DNA of 34,793 nt from Nioella sediminis (lineage in GTDB: Bacteria; Pseudomonadota; Alphaproteobacteria; Rhodobacterales; Rhodobacteraceae): positions 1 through 34,793 of the forward strand of contig NZ_MNBL01000004.1 in NCBI RefSeq assembly GCF_001879695.1, given 5' to 3'. Below are positions 10,056 through 19,013 of this stretch, in pieces (the stretch's first letter is position 1; each line of letters opens with the position of its first letter). Made by a program: the position numbers and the translations under genes. The notes under the pieces were generated by a model. The model saw only the letters and a program-made list of their open reading frames with translations, did not search any database and was not told the DNA's origin.

Positions 10056-10109
10056 CCTCAATAAATCTTGGGGTTACGACCCTTATTCAAACACCATCTA
10101 GCGGCCGGC

Positions 10110-10139
10110 TTGCCCTGACCGTGCGAATCCTGTTATCCT
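10110..10139 (+). promoter_or_regulatory. Candidate pyrG promoter
   Basis: TTGCCC (10110-10115) and TATCCT (10134-10139), 18 bases apart, lie about 80 bases before the pyrG ATG. Transcription would begin near 10146, inside the inverted repeats described next. The match is moderate. Confidence 0.35.
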
Positions 10140-10140
10140 C

Positions 10141-10176
10141 AAATCCCGTGAAATAGGGATTGAGCGACCGGGATTT
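10141..10176 (+). repeat. Overlapping inverted repeats at the pyrG leader
   Basis: The arm AAATCCCG (10141-10148) is complementary to CGGGATTT (10169-10176), and its inner part AATCCC is also complementary to GGGATT (10156-10161). The two pairings exclude each other. Located between the candidate -10 and the pyrG start, they could be an operator or a leader switch; no function is proven. Confidence 0.5.
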
Positions 10177-10218
10177 GCCGTATTTGGCTGACCGGTCCGG
10201 CACGGGGGATTGCACCAC

Positions 10219-11862
10219 ATGGCGCGATACATCTTCATCACCGGCGGGGTTGTGTCCTCGCTCGGGAAAGGTCTGGCATCCGCGGCTTTGGGGTCGCTGT
10301 TGCAAGCCCGTGGCTTCACGGTCCGGCTGCGCAAGCTCGACCCCTATCTGAACGTCGATCCGGGCACCATGTCGCCATTTGAACATGGCGAGGTGTTCGT
10401 CACCGATGACGGGGCGGAAACCGATCTGGACCTCGGCCATTACGAACGCTTCACCGGGGTTCCCGCCTGCAAGACTGATTCCGTCAGCTCGGGCCGAATC
10501 TATTCCAACGTGCTGGAGAAAGAGCGGCGCGGCGAATACCTGGGCAAGACCATCCAGGTGGTTCCGCACGTCACGAATGAGATCAAGGACTTCCTCGCCA
10601 TCGGTCAAGACGATGTCGATTTCATGCTGTGCGAAATCGGCGGCACCGTGGGCGATATCGAGGGCCTGCCGTTTTTCGAGGCGATCCGCCAGTTCAGCCA
10701 CGATCAGCCGCGCGGGCAATGCATCTTCATGCATCTGACCCTGCTGCCCTACCTGGCCGCCTCGGGTGAGCTGAAGACCAAACCTACGCAGCACAGCGTC
10801 AAGGAATTGCAATCCATCGGGATCGCGCCCGATGTGCTGGTCTGCCGGTCGGAGCAGCCGATTCCCGACAAGGAACGCGAAAAGATCGCGCTGTTCTGTA
10901 ACGTCCGAAAGGAGGCGGTGGTCGCCGCCTATGACCTTAATTCGATCTACGAGGCGCCGCTGGCCTATCACCGCGAGGGGCTGGATCAGGCGGTGCTGGA
11001 CGCCTTCGGCATCTCGCCCGCACCGCGCCCCGATCTGAGCGTCTGGCATGATGTGGCGGACCGCATCCACAACACAGATGGCGAGGTGCGCATCGCCATC
11101 GTCGGCAAATACGTGCAGCTTGAAGACGCCTACAAGTCCATCAAGGAGGCGCTGACCCATGGCGGCATGGCCAACCGGGTGAAGGTCAAGGCCGAATGGA
11201 TCGACGCCGAGATTTTCGACCGCGAAGACCCGGTGCCCTATCTGGAAGACTTCGACGCGATCCTCGTGCCCGGCGGCTTTGGCGAACGCGGGACCGAGGG
11301 CAAGATCAAGGCCGCGCAGTTTGCCCGCGAACATAAGGTGCCCTATCTGGGCATCTGCCTGGGCATGCAGATGGCGGTCATCGAAGCGGCGCGGAATCTC
11401 GCCGATCTGGGCGATGCCGGGTCGGAAGAGTTCGACCATGAATCCGGCAAGAAACGCTTTACGCCCGTGGTGTATCACCTGAAGGAATGGGTGCAGGGCA
11501 ACTACACGGTGAAACGCAAGGTCGATGACGACAAGGGCGGCACCATGCGGCTCGGCGCCTATGACGCGACGCTGAAAGAGGGCTCTCTGGTGTCGAAAGT
11601 CTATGGCTCCTGTGCGATCGAGGAACGCCACCGCCACCGCTACGAGGTCGATATCAAGTATCGTGAGGCGCTGGAGGAAAAGGGGCTGATCTTCTCCGGC
11701 ATGTCGCCCGACGGCGCCCTGCCAGAGATTGTCGAACATGACGGCCACCCGTGGTTCATCGGCGTCCAGTTCCACCCGGAGCTGAAGTCGAAACCGTTCG
11801 AACCGCACCCGCTGTTCCGCGATTTCGTGCGCGCCGCGAAGGAAAACTCGCGCCTCGTCTGA
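10219..11862 (+). CDS. pyrG: CTP synthase
   Basis: A 547-residue enzyme making CTP from UTP, ATP and glutamine. The N-terminal synthase domain starts [18 protein letters not shown] with the ATP loop, followed by [14 protein letters not shown] and the GGTVGDIE Mg/ATP motif. The C-terminal class I glutamine amidotransferase domain carries the Cys nucleophile in YLGICLGMQ, with the His and Glu in the GVQFHPEL motif. The ATG at 10219 was chosen over an in-frame TTG three codons upstream. A GC-rich terminator follows at 11896. The gene is complete and looks active. Confidence 0.97.
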   Translation: MARYIFITGGVVSSLGKGLASAALGSLLQARGFTVRLRKLDPYLNVDPGTMSPFEHGEVFVTDDGAETDLDLGHYERFTGVPACKTDSVSSGRIYSNVLEKERRGEYLGKTIQVVPHVTNEIKDFLAIGQDDVDFMLCEIGGTVGDIEGLPFFEAIRQFSHDQPRGQCIFMHLTLLPYLAASGELKTKPTQHSVKELQSIGIAPDVLVCRSEQPIPDKEREKIALFCNVRKEAVVAAYDLNSIYEAPLAYHREGLDQAVLDAFGISPAPRPDLSVWHDVADRIHNTDGEVRIAIVGKYVQLEDAYKSIKEALTHGGMANRVKVKAEWIDAEIFDREDPVPYLEDFDAILVPGGFGERGTEGKIKAAQFAREHKVPYLGICLGMQMAVIEAARNLADLGDAGSEEFDHESGKKRFTPVVYHLKEWVQGNYTVKRKVDDDKGGTMRLGAYDATLKEGSLVSKVYGSCAIEERHRHRYEVDIKYREALEEKGLIFSGMSPDGALPEIVEHDGHPWFIGVQFHPELKSKPFEPHPLFRDFVRAAKENSRLV

Positions 11863-11895
11863 CGATCAAATAACTGAAATAATTCAGAAATTCAG

Positions 11896-11931
11896 CCCCC
11901 GCCCGGATGTCCGGCGCGGGGGTTAACTTTT
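11896..11931 (+). terminator. Rho-independent terminator of pyrG
   Basis: CCCCCGC plus CCGG pairs with CCGG plus GCGGGGG across a four-base loop (11896-11922), with a one-base bulge at 11915, followed by TTAACTTTTC. It lies 33 bases after the pyrG stop. Confidence 0.8.
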
Positions 11932-12040
11932 CTGTCACTGTCTTTGAACCGTCGCCCGGCCTGCAACGACCTATCCTTGAAAGCCATTTCAGCAGCTTCT
12001 CATCACCGCCATAGGCCATAAACGACCAAGGACTTTTATC

Positions 12041-12622
12041 ATGACCAAAACCTTTACCCCCCTTGCCTCCGCCATTGCCCTTGCCGCCGCTCTGGCTGCC
12101 TCCTCGGCCCATGCAGACGCGACCAGCTTCGACGGCTTCTACGGCGGTCTCGCCATCAGCTCTGTCGGGCTCGACCCGAACTTCTCGGCCTCCTCGATCA
12201 GCAACGAATTGGGCTATGAGCTGTTCGCAGGGTATAACCATGCCCTGAACAGCAACTGGGTTGTCGGCGGCGAACTGAGCTTTGGAGCCTCCGGCGGTCA
12301 CAATGTGTCCGGCGGGGCCACCATCGTCGATCTTGAAAACATGATGACGATCAGCGCCCGCGCCGGCTATGTCTTTGACAACACGATGATCTATGGCCGC
12401 GTTGGCTATCAGACCGGCGATCTCGCCATCTCGACCTCTGCGGTCACGCCCGATCTTGACGGCGCGGTCTTCGGTCTGGGTGTCGAGCATATGTTCACTG
12501 ACACGATGTCCGGCCGCATCGAGCTGAGCCACTCGGTTCTGGATCTGTCGGGCACGGGCGTCCCCGCCGGGGCCGAACTGGACCGCACCGCCCTGTCGAT
12601 CGGCGTCGCCTTCCACTTCTGA
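12041..12622 (+). CDS. Outer-membrane beta-barrel protein (OmpA-barrel-like, porin family)
   Basis: A 193-residue protein with a Sec signal peptide (MTKTFTPLASAIALAAALAA, cleavage near SAHA-DA, about residue 26). The mature part opens with FDGFYGGLAIS and alternates hydrophobic and polar residues in segments such as WVVGGELSFGA, MMTISARAGYVF and MIYGRVGYQ. It ends in ALSIGVAFHF, a C-terminal Phe strand typical of the signal read by the BAM complex. Size suits an eight-stranded barrel of the OMP_b-brl type. No periplasmic peptidoglycan-binding domain follows. Ligand or role is unknown. It stands alone between two terminators, so it is monocistronic. Confidence 0.85.
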   Translation: MTKTFTPLASAIALAAALAASSAHADATSFDGFYGGLAISSVGLDPNFSASSISNELGYELFAGYNHALNSNWVVGGELSFGASGGHNVSGGATIVDLENMMTISARAGYVFDNTMIYGRVGYQTGDLAISTSAVTPDLDGAVFGLGVEHMFTDTMSGRIELSHSVLDLSGTGVPAGAELDRTALSIGVAFHF

Positions 12623-12644
12623 TCCCACATCCTCGCGACATCGG

Positions 12645-12678
12645 CGGGCGGGTGCAGCAATGCCCCGCCCGTTTTCTT
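12645..12678 (+). terminator. Rho-independent terminator of the outer-membrane protein gene
   Basis: CGGGCGGG (12645-12652) pairs perfectly with CCCGCCCG (12664-12671) across an 11-base loop and is followed by TTTTCTTT. It lies 22 bases after the stop at 12622. Confidence 0.85.
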
Positions 12679-12744
12679 TGGCTTGCATCCCGCGCCGCTT
12701 TCAGCGCCAACTGATTGGACGCTTCCCACGGAAAGGCCTGCCCG

Positions 12745-13650
12745 ATGACTGCCCTGCCCTTCGCCACCTGCGATGTTTTCACCGACCGGCCATATACCGG
12801 CAATCCGCTGGCCATCGTTGAGCAGGCCGACGGGCTGACCACGGCGCAGATGCAGACCATGGCGCGGGAATTCAACCTGTCGGAAACCATTTTCGTGCAG
12901 ACGCCCGACGACCCCGACCACAGTGCCAAGGTGCGCATTTTCCTTCCCACGGCAGAGATTCCCTTTGCCGGTCACCCCACCATCGGCTGCGCCATCCATC
13001 TGGCCAGGCAGCGCAACGCGGGCGCGGATTGGGACGACCTGATCACGCTGGAGGAAGTGGCCGGACTGGTCCCCGTGACCGTCAGCAGCCGTGACGGGCT
13101 GATCCGGGCGGAATTCACCGCGCCGCAGCTACCCGCCCCGCTTGGTGGCGACACAAGCCCCGAACTGATCGGCAAGGCGCTCGGCCTGTCGGCGGGACAG
13201 ATCGGCTATGGCAGCCATGTGCCACGGGTCTGGAAGGCCGGGCCCGATTTCCTGTTCGTGCCACTGGCCGGACCCCATGCGCTGGCCGCCGCCAAGCCCA
13301 CGGGCGCCGCCTGGGCCGAACTGGCCCGAAACACCAACGAATCGGTGTTCCTGTACACCCCTGCGGGCGACCATACGTTCCGCACACGCATGTTTTCCCC
13401 CGACCATGGCATCCCGGAAGATCCCGCCACCGGATCGGCCTCGGCCATCTTCGCGGCGCAATTGCTGGCGGGTGGCGATCTGGAGCCAGAGGGCAACACC
13501 GCCTTCACCCTGATCCAGGGGGTAGAGATGGGACGCCCCTCGGAAATCGGTCTGACCGTCGCGTGTTCGGGCGGCAAGATCACCGCCATCCGGGTCGCTG
13601 GCAGCGCCGTTCCGGTCATGTCCGGCCACATCATGCCGCCGCCGGACTGA
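12745..13650 (+). CDS. PhzF family isomerase/epimerase-like protein
   Basis: A 301-residue protein of the PhzF/diaminopimelate-epimerase-like fold. The start MTALPFATCDVFTDRPYTGNPLAIV, the catalytic Glu47 in FNLSET, the GHPT loop (76-79) and the EDPATGSASA loop (about 225-234) are all present. The fold therefore keeps the glutamate used by phenazine PhzF for proton transfer. The ATG at 12745 is preceded by GGAAAGG at a good distance; an upstream ATG at 12715 lacks this. No phenazine genes are nearby, so the substrate is unknown. It is the first gene after a terminator; the TerB-like gene follows 45 bases later. Confidence 0.92.
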   Translation: MTALPFATCDVFTDRPYTGNPLAIVEQADGLTTAQMQTMAREFNLSETIFVQTPDDPDHSAKVRIFLPTAEIPFAGHPTIGCAIHLARQRNAGADWDDLITLEEVAGLVPVTVSSRDGLIRAEFTAPQLPAPLGGDTSPELIGKALGLSAGQIGYGSHVPRVWKAGPDFLFVPLAGPHALAAAKPTGAAWAELARNTNESVFLYTPAGDHTFRTRMFSPDHGIPEDPATGSASAIFAAQLLAGGDLEPEGNTAFTLIQGVEMGRPSEIGLTVACSGGKITAIRVAGSAVPVMSGHIMPPPD

Positions 13651-13695
13651 ACCTTTGGACTTGGCAGTCGCGAGACATCCGCTTATCTGGGAAAC

Positions 13696-14136
13696 ATGTT
13701 CGGAGATCTCATAAGACGCCTGACGGCCCCGGAACCCGCCCCCTTGCCAGAGCTGGACGCACGGCTCGCGCTTGCAGCTTTGCTGGTGCGCATTGCCAAG
13801 AGCGACGGTCACTATGATGAACGGGAACTGGCCCGCATCGACAAGATCCTTGCCGAACGCCACGGGTTGAATCCGGTCGAGGCAGCCAAGCTGCGCGCAC
13901 AGGCCGAACGGCTGGAGCACGAAGCCCCGGACACCGTCCGCTTCACCCGCGCGATCAAGGATGCCGTGCCCTACGAGGACCGCGAAGCGGTGATCGAGGC
14001 GCTCTGGGCCGTGGTGCTTGCCGATGGGGTACGCGACCACGAGGAGGATGCGTTGATGCGCATGACCACCAACCTTCTGGGCGTCAATGACCGCGACAGC
14101 GCGCTGGCCCGCCAACGGGTCGAAGCGCGGGGGTAG
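13696..14136 (+). CDS. TerB-like (tellurite resistance B family) cytosolic protein
   Basis: A 146-residue, mainly helical protein. Two acidic signatures, SDGHYDERELARID (about 36-49) and LADGVRDHEEDALM (about 111-124), form the duplicated metal-binding pattern of the TerB/DUF533 fold. No other tellurite-resistance genes (terC, terD and so on) are present, so the name denotes fold, not resistance. The next gene begins three bases after its stop, so these are one operon. Role unknown; TerB-like domains often act as membrane-associated or stress-related adaptors. Confidence 0.85.
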   Translation: MFGDLIRRLTAPEPAPLPELDARLALAALLVRIAKSDGHYDERELARIDKILAERHGLNPVEAAKLRAQAERLEHEAPDTVRFTRAIKDAVPYEDREAVIEALWAVVLADGVRDHEEDALMRMTTNLLGVNDRDSALARQRVEARG

Positions 14137-14139
14137 GCC

Positions 14140-14832
14140 GTGCTGCGGGCGCTGCTGGCCAGTCTGGCTTTGCTGGCCACTCCTGCCCTGGCGCAAGGTA
14201 TCGAACCCGCCGGCTATCCCGCCGTGGTGAGAGACGCGCTCACCATCGTCGATTTCGAGATCCTGCCGCCCCGCGCGGAACCCGGCTATTCCGTCGATCA
14301 CGGGATTGCCTTTGCAGGGGGACGCTTGGGAACCGGCTTTGCCGGGCAGCGCATATGGGCCGAAAACGGCTTCGACCGGATCGGGGGGCGGCCCTCCGGG
14401 CCGCTGGCGCTGGTCACCGGCCCCGCAGGCAGGGGGCTCTCCGTGGCAACGCATCGCGGCTTCGGCTCGATGGCGGTCTATCCCCTTGGCCCCGCAGGCT
14501 TTCCTGCGCTAGAGGCACGGGGCGAGGGCAGCATTGCGGTGCTGTTTGACGAGGATATCTGCCAGGTTGGAATGCGGGTTCACAGCGACTATCCGGACCC
14601 GCTCGGCACCTTTGCGACTGCTCGCGGTGAGGTTCGGCTGACCGCTTACGGCCGCGCGGGAACCCGTCTGGGCCAGCTCTCGTTTCAACTGCCGCTCGGC
14701 ATGTCGGCCCATGGCTTGCGCAGCGCTGACAGCCGGTCCACCATCGCCGGGCTGACACTCGAAAACACCGATCCCGGCGGCATCGCGATTGACGATCTTG
14801 CCTTCGGCCCCTGCGCCCAGACCCTTGGATAG
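14140..14832 (+). CDS. Secreted protein, beta-sandwich-like, unknown function
   Basis: A 230-residue protein starting at GTG with a clear Sec signal peptide (MLRALLASLALLATPALAQG, cleavage near residue 19). The mature part is rich in Gly and beta-prone segments. The end LTLENTDPGGIAIDDLAFG resembles the last strands of beta-sandwich domains in exported extracellular proteins of Rhodobacterales, where such IDDLAF endings recur. It has two Cys in the mature part, at the middle (DICQVG) and end (GPCAQ), perhaps a disulfide. No catalytic motif was recognised. It lies 3 bases after the TerB-like gene and 5 bases before the PhnD-like gene. Confidence 0.8.
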   Translation: MLRALLASLALLATPALAQGIEPAGYPAVVRDALTIVDFEILPPRAEPGYSVDHGIAFAGGRLGTGFAGQRIWAENGFDRIGGRPSGPLALVTGPAGRGLSVATHRGFGSMAVYPLGPAGFPALEARGEGSIAVLFDEDICQVGMRVHSDYPDPLGTFATARGEVRLTAYGRAGTRLGQLSFQLPLGMSAHGLRSADSRSTIAGLTLENTDPGGIAIDDLAFGPCAQTLG

Positions 14833-14837
14833 ACCTG

Positions 14838-15602
14838 ATGCATGCCTCTCTGCCCATGTATGACCGCCCGGAGATGCGGGACCAGACGGACCGCTTCTGG
14901 GCTTTGACCCGCGATGCCCTGCGCGACCTTGGCATTGATGCGCCCGAGGCGCTGACGCGGGACTTCGCAAGCCCCTGGAACCTTTGGCAATCGCCCGACC
15001 TGCTGCTGTCGCAGACCTGCGGACTGCCCCTAAGGGCACGGCTCCATGACAAGGTGCAACTGGTCGCCACGCCGGATTTCGCGCTGCCCGGTTGTGCGCC
15101 GGGACAGTACAACTCGGTCCTGATCACCCGGGCAGAGCATTCAGACACCCCGATGACAGCACTTCTGAAGGGCCGTATCGCGATCAATGAGGGGCTGAGC
15201 CAATCCGGGTGGGGGGCGCTCTGTCGCTACGCAGCCGATCTGGGCCTCACACCCGCCCGGCCGATCCTGTCGGGCGGCCACGCCCTGTCTGCCCGCGCGG
15301 TGCTGGAAGGACGGGCCGATCTGGCTGCCATCGACGCCCACACCTGGCGACTGCTGCTGCGCTATGAACCCGACCTCATGGCGCTTGTCGAACGCGGCCG
15401 TACCGCCCCCACTCCGGCGCTGCCGCTGATCACCGCCCGGGGCCGCGACCCGGAGCCGCTGATCCTCGCGCTGAACACGGCACTTTCCGCGCTGCCCGAT
15501 CCGGACCGCCGAACGCTCGGACTGGCCGGGTTCGCCCGCCTTCCGCTTGCCGATTACATGGCGCTACCGGTGCCGCCAAATCCCGACGATCTGCCGCAAT
15601 GA
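14838..15602 (+). CDS. PhnD/SsuA-type phosphate/phosphonate-like ligand-binding protein without signal peptide
   Basis: A 254-residue protein similar to periplasmic phosphonate-binding proteins of the PhnD type. It has an N-terminal lobe (SLPMYDRPEMRDQTDRFW), a middle that includes SQTCGLPL and the Asn-Ser loop QYNSVLITR, and a SGGHALSARAVLEGRADLAAIDAHTW segment matching the family's ligand/hinge region. There is no signal peptide: the chain starts directly at the first strand, and no upstream in-frame start adds one. It may therefore act in the cytosol, perhaps as a sensor, unless it is secreted otherwise. It ends the TerB-like/secreted/PhnD-like operon; no phosphonate permease genes are adjacent. 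Confidence 0.82.
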   Translation: MHASLPMYDRPEMRDQTDRFWALTRDALRDLGIDAPEALTRDFASPWNLWQSPDLLLSQTCGLPLRARLHDKVQLVATPDFALPGCAPGQYNSVLITRAEHSDTPMTALLKGRIAINEGLSQSGWGALCRYAADLGLTPARPILSGGHALSARAVLEGRADLAAIDAHTWRLLLRYEPDLMALVERGRTAPTPALPLITARGRDPEPLILALNTALSALPDPDRRTLGLAGFARLPLADYMALPVPPNPDDLPQ

Positions 15603-15614
15603 CGGGCAAATCCA

Positions 15615-15636
15615 CGGGTGGACCTTAGGTCACCCG
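15615..15636 (+). promoter_or_regulatory. Inverted repeat upstream of the ABC transporter operon
   Basis: CGGGT (15615-15619) and GACC (15621-15624) pair with GGTC (15628-15631) and ACCCG (15632-15636) around TTA, with one unpaired G at 15620. No T-run follows, so an operator for the transporter operon fits better than a terminator for the gene before. Confidence 0.45.
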
Positions 15637-15702
15637 ACAGATGCGCATTGCATTTACGCCATTTTTGCGCAGAAATCGCTGAGGTCCACAGGGAACGATA
15701 GA

Positions 15703-16482
<780 letters not shown>

Positions 16483-16513
16483 CGAAAACCAACAACCAAC
16501 TGGGAGTAAGACA

Positions 16514-17248
16514 ATGAAAAAACTCGCATTTTCCGCAGCTATCCTGGCGCTGACGGCTGGTGCCGCCTTTGCCGACGGCCATGGCCGCACCATCCGCATG
16601 GGCACCGAGGGCGCCTACCCTCCGTATAACTTCATCAACGATGATGGCGAAGTTGACGGGTTCGAGCGGGTTCTGGGCGATGAGCTGTGCGCCCGCGCCG
16701 GTCTGACCTGTGAGTGGGTCACCAATGACTGGGACTCAATCATCCCGAACCTGACCTCGGGCAACTACGACACCATCATCGCGGGCATGTCGATCACCGA
16801 CGAACGCGATGAAGTGATCGACTTCACCCAGGACTATATCCCGCCGACCCCGTCCATCTACGTGGCGCTGTCCGATGATGTGGACCTTGCCACCGGCGTG
16901 ATCGCGGCGCAGGCCAACACCATCCAGTCGGGCTATATCGCCGAATCCGGCGCCACCCTGCTGGAATACGCGACCCCCGATGAAACCGTGGCCGCAGTCC
17001 GCAATGGCGAGGCCGACGCGGTCTTCGCGGATATCGACTTCCTCACCGACATCACCGACGAGGATGATGAACTGATGGTTGTCGGCGATCCGGTGCCGCT
17101 CGGCGGTGGTGTGGGCATGGGCCTGCGCGAAACCGACGGCGAACTGCGCGAGATGTTCAACGCCGCCATCACCTCGATGAAGGAAGACGGCACGCTGAAC
17201 GCGCTGCTGGTCGAGTGGTTCGGCGACGACGTGCCGACCTACGAATAA
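16514..17248 (+). CDS. Polar amino-acid type ABC transporter, periplasmic binding protein
   Basis: A 244-residue protein with a Sec signal peptide cleaved after AFA (residue 20). The mature chain follows the HisJ/LAO family: GTEGAYPPYNF near the start, a Cys59/Cys66 pair that forms a disulfide in relatives, Arg98 in SITDER (binds the alpha-carboxylate in homologues), and Asp173 in ADAVFADIDF (binds the alpha-amino group). The ligand is thus probably an alpha-amino acid or an opine-like derivative, but the side-chain pocket cannot be read safely. The ATG at 16514 has GGGAG upstream. A strong hairpin follows the stop. Confidence 0.92.
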   Translation: MKKLAFSAAILALTAGAAFADGHGRTIRMGTEGAYPPYNFINDDGEVDGFERVLGDELCARAGLTCEWVTNDWDSIIPNLTSGNYDTIIAGMSITDERDEVIDFTQDYIPPTPSIYVALSDDVDLATGVIAAQANTIQSGYIAESGATLLEYATPDETVAAVRNGEADAVFADIDFLTDITDEDDELMVVGDPVPLGGGVGMGLRETDGELREMFNAAITSMKEDGTLNALLVEWFGDDVPTYE

Positions 17249-17257
17249 TCCGACCCC

Positions 17258-17288
17258 GGCGCGCGGCGGGTCCGTCCTGCCGCGCGCC
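17258..17288 (+). other. Intercistronic RNA hairpin between binding-protein and permease genes
   Basis: GGCGCGCGGC (17258-17267) pairs perfectly with GCCGCGCGCC (17279-17288) across an 11-base loop. No T-run follows. Such hairpins between binding-protein and permease genes usually protect the upstream mRNA from 3' exonucleases, giving excess binding protein. Confidence 0.7.
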
Positions 17289-17305
17289 AACCCCTGCGAG
17301 GTCCG

Positions 17306-18187
17306 ATGTTCGAGTTCTGCGCCGATCCTTCCACACTGGACACAGCCCCATGGTTCGCCTGTTACCTGACCAACGGCGTCCATATGCTGTTTTATCAGAG
17401 CTTCCTGACAGTGCTGCTGCTTCTGGCCATCACCGCCCCCGTGGCGCTGGCCTTCGGCTTCATCGGCGCTGCGGCCAGCCGGTCGCATATCCTGCCGATC
17501 AGCTGGATGGGCAAGCTTTACACCTCGATGGTGCGCGGCGTGCCGGACATCGCCTTCTTCCTCTTCTTCGTGATCGCGCTCGATCAGGCGCTGGAGTGGG
17601 TCAATCACCAGATCCAGTGCCCCAACTGGGACGAGCCGATCCGACAAGGCGCGAATTTCGTGGTCTGCCAGGCTGCGAAAATCCCTCTCAGTTCCGCCCC
17701 GCAATGGGTGCACGAGGTCTATAACTACTTCATCGCGGTCTTCACCTTCTCGATCGTGTTCGGGGCCTTTGCTGCCAACGTGCTGTTTGGGGCCATGCGG
17801 GCGGTGCCGCGCGCGCAGCTGGAAACCGCCGAGGCCTATGGCATGACCCGCCGCCAGACCTTCTGGCGCATCCTCGTCCCGCAAATGTGGATCTATGCGC
17901 TGCCCGGCCTGTCAAACCTCTGGATGATCCTGATCAAGGCCACGCCGCTGCTGTTCCTGCTGGGGGTTGAGGATATCGTCTACTGGGCGCGGGAACTGGG
18001 CGGCAGCCGCACCTCGCAATATGCCTATCCGCATCCCGACTGGCGGCTGTGGTATTTCCTGGCACTTCTGGTCTTCTATCTGGGCTTCACACGCGTGTCG
18101 GAAGTCGTGCTTGCCCGCATCACCCGGCGCCTCAGCCACGGGCAGGCCACCGCTGGCGGTGAAGCGCAAAGAAAGGCCGCGGCATGA
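17306..18187 (+). CDS. Polar amino-acid type ABC transporter, permease (HisQ-like) with an extra loop
   Basis: A 293-residue inner-membrane permease. Membrane segments lie at about 27-56, 72-98, 141-163, 196-220 and 248-270. The cytosolic EAA loop (AQLETAEAYGM... about 170-193) that contacts the ATPase is present. It is longer than usual HisQ proteins (about 230-250 residues). The extra length is a predicted outer loop at about 100-140 with Cys105 and Cys121, plus a short N-terminus with Cys5 and Cys19. The following permease gene overlaps it by four bases (ATGA). Confidence 0.9.
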   Translation: MFEFCADPSTLDTAPWFACYLTNGVHMLFYQSFLTVLLLLAITAPVALAFGFIGAAASRSHILPISWMGKLYTSMVRGVPDIAFFLFFVIALDQALEWVNHQIQCPNWDEPIRQGANFVVCQAAKIPLSSAPQWVHEVYNYFIAVFTFSIVFGAFAANVLFGAMRAVPRAQLETAEAYGMTRRQTFWRILVPQMWIYALPGLSNLWMILIKATPLLFLLGVEDIVYWARELGGSRTSQYAYPHPDWRLWYFLALLVFYLGFTRVSEVVLARITRRLSHGQATAGGEAQRKAAA

Positions 18188-19008
18188 GCTGTTGGGAGAC
18201 CGTCCAGGCCTATGCCTTCCGCTCGCTCGGCTATGGTGAGCGCCTGTTGCCGCGCGGTGAAATCAGCCTGTGCGAACAGGTCACGCTGATCGGCTCCGGC
18301 ATGATCTGGAATATCTATTTCGGGGTGCTGGCGCTGTTCTTCGGGTTCTTCTTTGCCGTGACGCTGGCCGTGGCCAAGAACAGCCAAGCCAAATGGGCGC
18401 GCAAACCGGCGGAGTGGTTCATCTTCGTCTTCCGGGGCTCGCCGCTCTTCATCCAGTTCTTCCTGGCCTATTTCGCATTGGTCCGCCTGCCCGAGGAAAT
18501 CGGCACGCTCGACATCAGCTGGCTGACCGACCCCTTCGCAAAAGCCTGGCTCGGGGCGCTTATCGTGCTGTTCCTGAACACCGCCGCCTATGCCGGTGAG
18601 ATCTTCTATGGTGCGCTGCGCTCGATCCCCAAGGGCGATCTGGAGGCTGCGGATGCCTATGGCATGTCGGGGTTCAAACGATTCCGGCGCATCGTCTACC
18701 CGACCATGCTGCGGCTCGCGTGGCCCGCCTATACGAATGAGGCGATCTTCCTCTTCCATGCCACGACGCTGGTCTATTTCTCGGGCTTTCCCGCATTTCG
18801 CCAACAGGGCGATGCGCTCTACTACGCCAGCTATTTCGCGGACCGGACCTTCAACCCCTTCGTGCCCTACCCGATCGTGGCAATGTTCTTCATCATCCTG
18901 ACGCTGATCGTCATCACGGTCTTCAGCCTGATCAACCGCCGCCTCAACCGCCACCTGCCCGCCGAGCGCCGCGCCCGCGTGCGGTATCGGCCGAACCTGA
19001 TCCGGTAG
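18184..19008 (+). CDS. Polar amino-acid type ABC transporter, permease (HisM-like)
   Basis: A 274-residue inner-membrane permease, partner of the previous one. Hydrophobic segments lie at about 40-64, 78-100, 122-140, 177-200 and 230-250. The EAA loop (GDLEAADAYGMSGFKRFRRIVYP, quoted in part: LEAADAYGMSGFK) is at about 151-173. The N-terminus before the first membrane segment is longer than usual, with two Cys (3 and 30). Its start overlaps the first permease by four bases, and the amidotransferase begins five bases after its stop. Confidence 0.91.
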   Translation: MSCWETVQAYAFRSLGYGERLLPRGEISLCEQVTLIGSGMIWNIYFGVLALFFGFFFAVTLAVAKNSQAKWARKPAEWFIFVFRGSPLFIQFFLAYFALVRLPEEIGTLDISWLTDPFAKAWLGALIVLFLNTAAYAGEIFYGALRSIPKGDLEAADAYGMSGFKRFRRIVYPTMLRLAWPAYTNEAIFLFHATTLVYFSGFPAFRQQGDALYYASYFADRTFNPFVPYPIVAMFFIILTLIVITVFSLINRRLNRHLPAERRARVRYRPNLIR

Positions 19009-19013
19009 GCCCA

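Noticed and set aside
10070-10082. Small hairpin GGGT-ACCC after secG as a terminator
   Set aside because: Only four base pairs and a broken T-run; too weak to call.
10087-11808. 573-residue minus frame opposite pyrG
   Set aside because: Shadow of pyrG; pyrG has complete synthase and amidotransferase motifs.
12745-13650. Phenazine biosynthesis cluster suggested by the PhzF-family protein
   Set aside because: No other phz genes are present; the family is broad and mostly unrelated to phenazines.
13696-14136. Tellurite resistance locus
   Set aside because: Only a TerB-like fold is present; no terC/terD/terZ neighbours.
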